The notes under the pieces were generated by a model. It ran no database searches. It worked only from the letters and a program-made list of their open reading frames with translations, and had not been told where the DNA came from. The translations under genes and the position numbers were made by a program. From Bacteroidales bacterium (GTDB taxonomy: Bacteria; Bacteroidota; Bacteroidia; Bacteroidales; UBA932): DNA of 39,147 bases. The stretch is taken from contig JAFZDJ010000077.1 of the NCBI GenBank assembly GCA_017561265.1, positions 1-39,147 on the forward strand, given 5' to 3'. Shown here piece after piece: positions 31,893 to 38,805 of this stretch (positions are counted from its first letter, which is position 1; every line of letters starts with the position of its first letter).

Positions 31893-34109
31893 CTATGACG
31901 GATCTACATTCATGATGATGTGGCCGTCATATCTGTTGTTCTTTTCAAAGGCTGTTACTGCCTTCCGCACGGCTTCCTTGTTTTCATGAAGTTGTCTGTC
32001 CTTCCGGAGACTGATTCTGATTGTGCGTATATGGTTGTCTGCAATCTTGTCGACTACGGGGGAGTATGGGCCTGTTACCGGGGAAATCCTTTCCAGCTCA
32101 TGACTGAGCTTTGCTGCCATCCTTTCAGCCCTGTCTTCGTATCTGTCTTTTATTGTCAATTCGATGATTCGTGTAAACGGAGGGAAGTCGAAATCTTTTC
32201 TCTCAAGCAGGAGCGATGTGTTCACTCCGTATGTTTCCCCGTGCACAAGGCTTTGATAGATAGGGTGTTCCGGCTGGGAGGTCTGGATCATGAAAAGACC
32301 TTTCCTGCCTCTTCTTCCGCATCTTCCTCTGAATTGTTCCATCAGTTGGAGCGCCTTTTCATCTGCGCGGAAATCCTGCATTCCCAGAAGTGAGTCCGCT
32401 GCTATTACGGCCACAAGGCTCAAGTCGCTGAAATCGAATCCTTTCGTTACTATCTGTGTTCCGATAAGTATATCGATGTCTCCGTTGCTGAAATCCCTTA
32501 TGGTCCTGGCCTCGTATGTCCTGTTCTGGGCAGTGTCGCTGTCCAGGCGTGCAATACGGGCTTCCGGAAAAAGCGCAGCTGCCTCTTCCTCGATCTTCTG
32601 CGTACCGGCTCCTACAGTCATGAGCGGGCTGTTGCATTTCATGCATTTTCCTATATAAGGCTCCGTATGACCACAATAATGGCACTGCATCCTTCCTGTC
32701 TTATGATAGCTCAGACTCACATTGCAATGAGGACATCGTACTATCTCTCCGCATCCGGTACATTGCATCACGGGAGCCCATGCGCGTCTGGATCTCAGTA
32801 TCATTACCTGCTCTCCGCGCTCCAATGTCATGTTGATCTGCTCTATCAGCTTGCGGGAAAAGTTCCCGACCATTCCGTTCTTTCTGCGTTCGGCATTAGT
32901 GTTTATTATCTCAACGGCCGAATCGTCCGATCCGTGAAATCTTTCCTTGAGTTCGACGAGTTCATGTCTGCCGGTCTGGCAGTTGTAGAGTTCCTCCAGA
33001 GATGGAGTGGCTGAACCCAGTATTATGCTGCATCCATGAATCCTGTGGAGCATCAGAGCCGAATCTCGTCCGTTGTATCTTGGAGCAGGGGAGTCCTGCT
33101 TGTATGATGTGTCGTGCTCCTCATCGACAATTATAAGACCGAGATTGTTGTGAGGAAGGAATATGGAAGAGCGTGTTCCCAGTACAATATAACTTTCACC
33201 ATTCTCTCCGACCCTGCGTATGGCTTCGGCGGTATTCCTGCGGCTGGCGGCACTTTCACCTGAATGGAAAGCCAACAGACGCTCGCCGAAATGAGCATAA
33301 AGCCTGTCCTCCAACTGACGGCTAAGGGCTATTTCCGGAAGGAGATAAAGAACATTCTTTCCTCCATCCATAGCCTCGTGTGCCAGTTTCATATATATTT
33401 CCGTCTTGCCTGATCCGGTCACTCCATGGAGCATCACAGGCCTGCCTTTCCTGAATCCGCTTCGTACTTCCTCATATGCCTTTGCCTGAGCATCCGTCAG
33501 GTCTACTCCGATGATTGCACTTTTCCCCTGCTTGTCGACTTCTGCATGAACATGCCCTGCCTCCAGAGCTGACCGGGCATTTCCGATCTCATCTTTCAGT
33601 TTTCGGATATCTTCCATGTAGGAAGCCCTTGTCGAATCCTTGCGGGCTTTTTCAAATTGCTCTTCCTTCTTTGCAAGCCTGGCTTCCAGCCTTTCTAACT
33701 TGAGACGTATGCTTTCCATAAGCTTTTCACGTCTCTCCCTTACCTTTGACTTTGCTGCAGCACGTGCTTCTTCAAGGCTTGTCTTGCCATGAGGGTATGC
33801 AGCCTTGTAAACCTCTCCTGTGGTACATAGATAATATCCTGCAACTGCCTTCCATAGCTCTATCTCTTGCGGCAATATCCTCTCCATATCCTTTTCAACA
33901 GATAAGACAGGCTTTATCTTCTTGAGATCGGTTTCAGGTTCGATCCCTGTTGCACTTACCACTCCGAAGTATTCCTTGTTCGCGAAGATGACCTTTACTC
34001 TGTCGCCGACATGGATTTCTTGAGGTGCCATGTCTTGCGGAATTGAATAGCAAGGTTCCCACTCAAGCTTGAGCGGGAGTATTACGGATATGTAATGTAT
34101 CTTCGACAT
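31893..34109 (-). CDS. priA: Primosomal protein N' (replication restart helicase PriA)
   Basis: A 738-residue PriA. The N-terminal 3'-DNA-binding domain (about 1-105) is followed by a highly charged probable coiled-coil segment (about 112-185). The helicase core has Walker A GVTGSGKTE (229-237), DEEH in IVDEEHDTSYKQ (329-332) and GSATPSLE. The zinc-binding region has four CxxC pairs (CTGC, CPHC, CHYC, CMKC), and the RecG-like C-terminal helicase domain has IGTQIVTKGFDF and QFRGRCGRRGRKG. It reloads the replisome at stalled forks. A TAGATTTG box lies about 16 bases upstream of the start. Confidence 0.95.
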   Translation of the reverse strand: MSKIHYISVILPLKLEWEPCYSIPQDMAPQEIHVGDRVKVIFANKEYFGVVSATGIEPETDLKKIKPVLSVEKDMERILPQEIELWKAVAGYYLCTTGEVYKAAYPHGKTSLEEARAAAKSKVRERREKLMESIRLKLERLEARLAKKEEQFEKARKDSTRASYMEDIRKLKDEIGNARSALEAGHVHAEVDKQGKSAIIGVDLTDAQAKAYEEVRSGFRKGRPVMLHGVTGSGKTEIYMKLAHEAMDGGKNVLYLLPEIALSRQLEDRLYAHFGERLLAFHSGESAASRRNTAEAIRRVGENGESYIVLGTRSSIFLPHNNLGLIIVDEEHDTSYKQDSPAPRYNGRDSALMLHRIHGCSIILGSATPSLEELYNCQTGRHELVELKERFHGSDDSAVEIINTNAERRKNGMVGNFSRKLIEQINMTLERGEQVMILRSRRAWAPVMQCTGCGEIVRCPHCNVSLSYHKTGRMQCHYCGHTEPYIGKCMKCNSPLMTVGAGTQKIEEEAAALFPEARIARLDSDTAQNRTYEARTIRDFSNGDIDILIGTQIVTKGFDFSDLSLVAVIAADSLLGMQDFRADEKALQLMEQFRGRCGRRGRKGLFMIQTSQPEHPIYQSLVHGETYGVNTSLLLERKDFDFPPFTRIIELTIKDRYEDRAERMAAKLSHELERISPVTGPYSPVVDKIADNHIRTIRISLRKDRQLHENKEAVRKAVTAFEKNNRYDGHIIMNVDPS

Positions 34110-34125
34110 AAGACTGCGAAGATAC

Positions 34126-34133
34126 CAAATCTA
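34126..34133 (-). promoter_or_regulatory. -7 promoter box for priA
   Basis: The minus strand reads TAGATTTG, matching TAnnTTTG, 16 bases from the priA ATG. No good -33 is seen. Confidence 0.35.
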
Positions 34134-34204
34134 TCTCAAAAACAGTCAGAATCACCATAAAAACCAAGAAAAATGCAGATTTCTGAAAAAATGTTGCATA
34201 AAAA

Positions 34205-34235
34205 TTTGCAGGTAACGAAAAAATGCCTACCTTTG
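34205..34235 (+). promoter_or_regulatory. Complete Bacteroidota promoter of tRNA-Phe
   Basis: TTTG at 34205-34208 and TACCTTTG at 34228-34235 are separated by 19 bases, a full match to the -33/-7 consensus. The start of transcription would fall about 35 bases before the mature tRNA. Confidence 0.75.
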
Positions 34236-34276
34236 CAATCCCAAACGAAAAGAATGGGAGTTCTTAAAACAAAAAT

Positions 34277-34349
34277 GGTGTCATAGCTCAGTTGGTAGAG
34301 CAAAGGACTGAAAATCCTTGTGTCCCTGGTTCGATTCCCGGTGACACCA
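34277..34349 (+). tRNA. tRNA-Phe (anticodon GAA)
   Basis: A 73-base cloverleaf: acceptor GGTGTCA pairs perfectly with TGACACC, D-stem GCTC/GAGC, anticodon stem AAGGA/TCCTT with loop CTGAAAA giving anticodon GAA, variable loop GTGTC, T-loop TTCGATT and discriminator A. CCA is not encoded. The T-stem CCTGG/CCCGG has one T-C mismatch in its middle pair, slightly unusual. The gene has its own promoter and terminator and marks the boundary between backbone genes and the restriction-modification locus. Confidence 0.95.
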
Positions 34350-34354
34350 CGACG

Positions 34355-34390
34355 AAACCGCAATAGAAGTGATTCTGTTGCGGTTTTTTC
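34355..34390 (+). terminator. Intrinsic terminator after tRNA-Phe
   Basis: AAACCGCAATAGAA pairs with TTCTGTTGCGGTTT (14 bp with one T-G pair) round a GTGA loop, followed by a run of six T residues beginning within the stem. It is placed 5 bases after the tRNA. Confidence 0.9.
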
Positions 34391-34504
34391 TTGTTTTACG
34401 GTGATTTTTGTTTGTGATGATTTGATAGGATTTGAAGAGTTAAATTTATGACTCTTTCGTTTATTGTAAAAATCTCACTACCTTTATACGAAATTCCAAA
34501 CACT

Positions 34505-36016
34505 ATGGCGAAATTGAATACTGCTGATATCGGTTTTGAAGATCAGATATGGAAAGCTGCGGACAAGATGCGTGGTAATCTTGATGCATCGGAATATAAG
34601 TCGGTTGTCCTTGGTCTGATATTCTTGAAATATATTTCTGATAAGTTCGAGGCACGATATAATGAACTTATGGCAGAAGGTGAGGGCTTCGAAGAGGATA
34701 AGGATGAATATACTTACAAGAATGTATTCTATGTGCCAACAGATGCCCGTTGGTCAGTGATTGCTGCCGCAGCACATTCACCTGAGATAGGTGTAACGAT
34801 TGATAATGCCATGCGAGCCATAGAAAAGGAGAATCGCAGGCTTAAAGATATTCTTCCGAAGAATTTCTCCCGTCCTGAACTGGATAAGCGTAGGTTGGGT
34901 GATGTCGTGGATCTTTTTACCAATATAAAGATGCACGAGCATGGTGATTCAAAAGATATCCTTGGTCGTGCATACGAATATTGCCTTTCAAAGTTTGCCG
35001 AAGCCGAAGGAAAATTGGCCGGAGAGTTCTATACTCCTGCATGTATAGTGAAGACTTTGGTCAATGTCCTGGAACCGTATGCAGGACGCGTATATGATCC
35101 CTGCTGTGGATCAGGGGGCATGTTTGTGCAGTCTGCAAAGTTTATAGAAAGTCACTCGGGCAATATAAACCAGATTTCGGTTTACGGACAGGATTCAAAT
35201 CCTACAACTTGGAAGATGGCCCAGATGAATCTGGCTATCCGTGGTATTGAGGCTGACTTGGGCCAGTTCAATGCCGATACTTTCTTCAATGACTGTCATC
35301 CCACTTTAAAAGCTGATTTCGTTCTTGCAAATCCTCCTTTCAATCTTTCGGATTGGGGCGCAGATAAACTTGCAGATGACGTCAGATGGAAGTATGGTAC
35401 GCCTCCTAATGGAAATGCTAACTTTGCTTGGATACAGCATATTATACATCACCTCGCTCCTTCCGGTCGTGCAGGAGTTATTCTTGCCAATGGTTCCCTT
35501 TCAAGTCAGAGTGGTGGAGAAGGGGAAATAAGGCGTAAATTAGTTGAGGCTGATTTGGTTGATTGCATTGTTGCGATGCCTTCGCAGTTATTCTATACGA
35601 CTCAGATACCTGTTTCCATCTGGTTCTTCAATAAGGCAAAAAAACAGAAAGGAAAGACCCTTTTTATAGATGCCCGCAACCTCGGCACAATGGTTACTCG
35701 CAAACTTCGAGAACTGACAGATGGGGAAGACGGTGATATAATGCGTATTGCAAATACATATAAACAGTTCGCTGAAGGTACTCTTGCAGATGAAAAAGGT
35801 TTTTGTGCAGTCGTGGATACTGCAAAAATTGCTGATCAGGACTTCATTCTCACACCTGGACGTTACGTCGGCATTGCAGAACAGGAACAGGATACGGAAC
35901 CTTTTGACCAGAAAATGACTCGCCTTACAAAAGAACTCTCATTGCTTTTTGAGCAGTCTCACGCACTTGAAGAGGAAATCAAGAAGCAGTTGGGAAGTAT
36001 TGGGTATAAATTGTAG
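34505..36016 (+). CDS. hsdM: Type I restriction-modification system, DNA N6-adenine methyltransferase subunit
   Basis: A 503-residue HsdM. The N-terminal helical HsdM_N domain (FEDQIWKAADKMRGNLDASE, YKSVVLGLIFLKYISDKFE) precedes the methyltransferase core: AGEFYTPACIV, motif I DPCCGSGGMF (198-207) for S-adenosylmethionine and motif IV ANPPFN (275-280) for adenine N6 chemistry. The ATG at 34505 is preferred; an in-frame ATG at 34448 would add 19 residues foreign to the family. A weak TACCTTTA box at 34479 fits the shorter start. It pairs with HsdS to methylate both strands of a bipartite site. It is followed after 5 bases by a PIN-like gene instead of directly by hsdS. Confidence 0.93.
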   Translation: MAKLNTADIGFEDQIWKAADKMRGNLDASEYKSVVLGLIFLKYISDKFEARYNELMAEGEGFEEDKDEYTYKNVFYVPTDARWSVIAAAAHSPEIGVTIDNAMRAIEKENRRLKDILPKNFSRPELDKRRLGDVVDLFTNIKMHEHGDSKDILGRAYEYCLSKFAEAEGKLAGEFYTPACIVKTLVNVLEPYAGRVYDPCCGSGGMFVQSAKFIESHSGNINQISVYGQDSNPTTWKMAQMNLAIRGIEADLGQFNADTFFNDCHPTLKADFVLANPPFNLSDWGADKLADDVRWKYGTPPNGNANFAWIQHIIHHLAPSGRAGVILANGSLSSQSGGEGEIRRKLVEADLVDCIVAMPSQLFYTTQIPVSIWFFNKAKKQKGKTLFIDARNLGTMVTRKLRELTDGEDGDIMRIANTYKQFAEGTLADEKGFCAVVDTAKIADQDFILTPGRYVGIAEQEQDTEPFDQKMTRLTKELSLLFEQSHALEEEIKKQLGSIGYKL

Positions 36017-36021
36017 TCGTA

Positions 36022-37056
36022 ATGTTTAAGTTTCTCCAGCAATACTTACAGAAATTGTTTGCTATGAAAGATGTCAGAGAAGATGACATAATGAAACCAT
36101 TAGTACCGCTATCTGAACTTTGTGTTTCTGTGTTTTTTGACACGAATCAATTAGGTGAGAGATTTAATGATGATGGTTGTGGCAATATGATAGTTCATCG
36201 TATCAGGGCGAGTAAAGATTTTTATGCAATACAAAAATTTACTCATAAATATGGCTTATCAAGTAGAGTGTCTTTTTTGTTCCCTGAAATATCTCTGAAA
36301 GAGTACAAGCGGCAGTCCGTTGAAATTTTCATAGAGCATACGAAATCATTGGAGGATAAAGTTGAAAAATACAAGAAGGTTTTTGGAGAAAATTTAAGTG
36401 TGAATTTTAGTTTTGCTCATAAAAGTACGGCAGATTTTGAGTCATTCATAGAAAGACTTATTCAACAATTTATGCTTGAAAATCAATGCTTAATTGCTCA
36501 CCACAATGCAAATGAGGATACTTTTAAAAGATTTGTTGACAAGGTTATAAATAGAGAGCCACCATTTACGGATGCTCATAAAGGGAGTAAAAAGTATAAA
36601 GATGCAGGCTTTAAAGATGCAGTTATAGAGGATACTATAAAGCTTTTTTCAGAATCTACAAACAATGTTTGTATCCTTCTATCAGAAGACAATGATTGGG
36701 GGAGGTGTTTTAAGAAAGATTGTAATAATATATATGTTTGTAAGAATGCTGATCAAGTGATTGACATAATTTGCAAGTCATTGAGTCTTGGCAAACTAGA
36801 TCTAATCGCAAGTATGTTTTTAAATAACTCGTATATAAAAGAAACGTCAATAACAATGGCTAACCTTAAATATGAGGAATTATCTTTATGTGAAAATATA
36901 GAGGTTGATGAAAATACAGATGACGAGACATATATGATAAGATTCGACTATATAATGGATAATAAAACTTATAAAATCGAAACTGTATATGAGGAGTCTT
37001 CTAATAGTGTAATTAGTAGTATAATTTCAGATGATGATGATTTACAAAATACATGA
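36022..37056 (+). CDS. Predicted PIN-like (DUF4935/PIN_8-type) nuclease inside the type I R-M operon
   Basis: A 344-residue protein not normally part of type I systems. The N-terminal region has VFFDTNQL (Asp40), matching the first acidic residue of PIN domains, then SFLFPEISLKEYKRQ (Glu89 or Glu94), and a late block GSKKYKDAGFKDAVIEDTI (Asp199, Asp204) followed by VCILLSEDNDW (Asp223, Asp225). This order and spacing fit the PIN_8/DUF4935 group, whose helical insertion separates the first and later acidic residues. PIN domains are metal-dependent nucleases, mostly cutting RNA. Residues about 255-344 are an acidic region I do not recognise. It starts 5 bases after hsdM and overlaps hsdS by 26 bases, so it is coupled to both. 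The DNA is AT-rich, suggesting recent acquisition. Role as an effector or accessory nuclease is inference. Confidence 0.65.
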   Translation: MFKFLQQYLQKLFAMKDVREDDIMKPLVPLSELCVSVFFDTNQLGERFNDDGCGNMIVHRIRASKDFYAIQKFTHKYGLSSRVSFLFPEISLKEYKRQSVEIFIEHTKSLEDKVEKYKKVFGENLSVNFSFAHKSTADFESFIERLIQQFMLENQCLIAHHNANEDTFKRFVDKVINREPPFTDAHKGSKKYKDAGFKDAVIEDTIKLFSESTNNVCILLSEDNDWGRCFKKDCNNIYVCKNADQVIDIICKSLSLGKLDLIASMFLNNSYIKETSITMANLKYEELSLCENIEVDENTDDETYMIRFDYIMDNKTYKIETVYEESSNSVISSIISDDDDLQNT

Positions 37057-38242
37057 TATATGTGATCTTATTGCTGGCTTTGCTTTTAAGAGTAAAGATT
37101 TTGGCAACTATTCAGATAAGGTTATAAAAATTGCAGATATTCAGCCTCCAATTGTAAATATGGAATCTACAGTTGGTGTGGAAACAAGGCAATATGATAT
37201 TAATAAATTACAGAAATTCATTGTAGCTAAAGGGGACTATGTGTTAGCAATGACGGGGGCTACAATCGGTAAACTTGGTCGAATTACAAGTGATTGCAAG
37301 GCATATATAAATCAGCGTGTTTTAACCTTTCGTCCCAATGAACAAATTGTAAATAAGGATTATTTATATTATTCTCTATGCTCTAACAATTTTACTAAAT
37401 ATATACTTAACCACATAGATAGCGAAACGGCCCAGCCGAATATAAGTGCTGGGTCTGTGGGAGGATTTGAAATTTCGCTACCTTCTTTGGGAGAACAAAG
37501 AAGGATTGTGGACATATTGATTGCTATTGATCGTAAAATTGAAATTAATAAGCGTATAAATGATAATTTAGAGCAGCAAGCCCAAGCTTTATTTAAGTCG
37601 TGGTTTGTTGATTTTGAACCGTTTAAGGATGGCGAATTTGAAGAGTCTGAGTTGGGTCTTATACCAAAAGGATGGAGTGTGGGTAGTATTTACAAGTATG
37701 TAAATGTTATTTATGGAGCACCTTATAAATCTACCTTATTTAATGAGAATAAAGAGGGATATCCTCTGATCAGAATACGAGATCTGAAAACATTTTCCCC
37801 ACAATTTTACACCACTGAAGTATTGCCACAGACGGAGTATATCAAATCAGGAGATGTAGTTGCGGGAATGGATGCTGAATTTATTCCATGTTTATGGCAA
37901 GGTGAAACAGGAGTGCTCAACCAACGGTGTTGTAAGTTTGTAGGTAGGGATCAGGAGATTAGCAATTTATTTGTGCTTCATTTAGTTAGACCTGAACTGG
38001 AATACGTACAAAGTTACAAGACAGGAACAACCGTGAGCCATCTAGGAAAAGCAGATATTGATAGGTTTATAGTGATTCTACCAGATGAAGCAATCGTCTA
38101 TCAATTCTCCAAAATCTGCAGGCCCTTGCTAGATGAACAGAATAAGTGTGCTGTTGAAATTCTCCGCTTAACGAATTTAAGAGATGCTCTCCTGCCAAAA
38201 CTTATGTCAGGCGAACTAAAAATTAATGATTTAGACTGCTAA
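37031..38242 (+). CDS. hsdS: Type I R-M specificity subunit, full-length HsdS (state seen in this assembly)
   Basis: A 403-residue HsdS with two target-recognition domains. TRD1 (about 5-150) ends in a conserved helix region (LPSLGEQRRIVDILIAIDRK, then NKRINDNLEQQAQALFKSWF). TRD2 begins near GLIPKGWSVGSIYKYVNV (about 212) and runs to about 360. The second conserved helix follows (RPLLDEQNKC, LRDALLPKLMSGEL). Together they set the two half-sites and their spacing for HsdM and HsdR. An inverted repeat lies in the first conserved region, at the RINDNL codons (175-180), and its partner is in the convergent half gene. Everything after the repeat can therefore be exchanged by inversion. Three successive ATGs begin at 37031; the gene overlaps the PIN-like gene by 26 bases. 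Confidence 0.9.
   Translation: MMMIYKIHDICDLIAGFAFKSKDFGNYSDKVIKIADIQPPIVNMESTVGVETRQYDINKLQKFIVAKGDYVLAMTGATIGKLGRITSDCKAYINQRVLTFRPNEQIVNKDYLYYSLCSNNFTKYILNHIDSETAQPNISAGSVGGFEISLPSLGEQRRIVDILIAIDRKIEINKRINDNLEQQAQALFKSWFVDFEPFKDGEFEESELGLIPKGWSVGSIYKYVNVIYGAPYKSTLFNENKEGYPLIRIRDLKTFSPQFYTTEVLPQTEYIKSGDVVAGMDAEFIPCLWQGETGVLNQRCCKFVGRDQEISNLFVLHLVRPELEYVQSYKTGTTVSHLGKADIDRFIVILPDEAIVYQFSKICRPLLDEQNKCAVEILRLTNLRDALLPKLMSGELKINDLDC
37547..37571 (+). repeat. Left inverted repeat of the putative hsdS switch
   Basis: Contains TATAAATGATAATTTAG (37555-37571), found exactly inverted at 38239-38255. Adding the neighbouring AATAAG and two mismatched bases gives 25 bp with 23 identities. It encodes the INDNL stretch of HsdS. 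Confidence 0.85.
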
Positions 38243-38770
38243 ATTATCATTTATAGACTTATTGCAGATTATTTTATTGTCGATTGACCATAAAAGATCT
38301 GCAATTTTTTGCTGGGTTTGTATTTCTGGCAGCTTGATCTCAAAATCCTTAATCTGTTGAGCATTAAGATTCTGTTGCGCCCCACCATTGGCTAGTGAGG
38401 CTAGTTCAGTATAGTGACTGCACAACCAATAATACACGAAACGATAGTCCGCTTTAGTTTCATCTATTGATAAATTACAGCAAGCTTGATTGGTTGTTAA
38501 GGGGATAGTATTGATTGCAACTTTTGCTGCAGTAGCTCCGTACATTGCAACAATTACAGAGTTTTTATCAATCCATTTTGCAGACGAATTGTCCAAACCA
38601 GATTGGGTTATATGCTTCTCCGTGGAGCTGATTCTGTTAAAGTTTATCTCTTTGGTGTTAAGCCAAGGAATTTCTCCGTCATAGTATGACGGTTCGGTGC
38701 TCTTAGGTGTTCCGCCACTACAAACGCGTTTGCAGATATCTCCTATTCGATATGTTTTCCACTCATTCAT
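38231..38770 (-). CDS. Half-length HsdS (alternative first target-recognition domain, silent cassette)
   Basis: A 179-residue reading frame, half the normal HsdS length. It has a complete N-terminal TRD: WKTYRIGDICKRVCSGGTPK, DGEIPWLNTKEINF, IVAMYGATAAKV, then the start of the central conserved region (LPEIQTQQKIADLLWSIDNK, NKSINDNL) and stops after LAV. It is convergent with hsdS and overlaps its 3' end by 12 bases. The truncation point is the inverted repeat shared with hsdS. Recombination there would fuse its first 177 residues in frame to residues 181-403 of HsdS, giving a 400-residue subunit. It starts 35 bases after the YhcG-like stop, so would then be expressed in that leftward unit. 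Confidence 0.85.
   Translation of the reverse strand: MNEWKTYRIGDICKRVCSGGTPKSTEPSYYDGEIPWLNTKEINFNRISSTEKHITQSGLDNSSAKWIDKNSVIVAMYGATAAKVAINTIPLTTNQACCNLSIDETKADYRFVYYWLCSHYTELASLANGGAQQNLNAQQIKDFEIKLPEIQTQQKIADLLWSIDNKIICNKSINDNLAV
38239..38263 (-). repeat. Right inverted repeat of the putative hsdS switch
   Basis: Inverted partner of 37547-37571: 17 bp exact (38239-38255), 23 of 25 overall. The last four bases of the convergent full-length hsdS gene (38239-38242) fall inside it. Confidence 0.85.
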
Positions 38771-38805
38771 AATATGTTCCTGTTAAAGATTTTGAGTATT
38801 GCAAC

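Noticed and set aside
34136..34363. Minus-strand open frame across tRNA-Phe
   Set aside because: It reads through a tRNA gene, its promoter and terminator, so coding is very unlikely.
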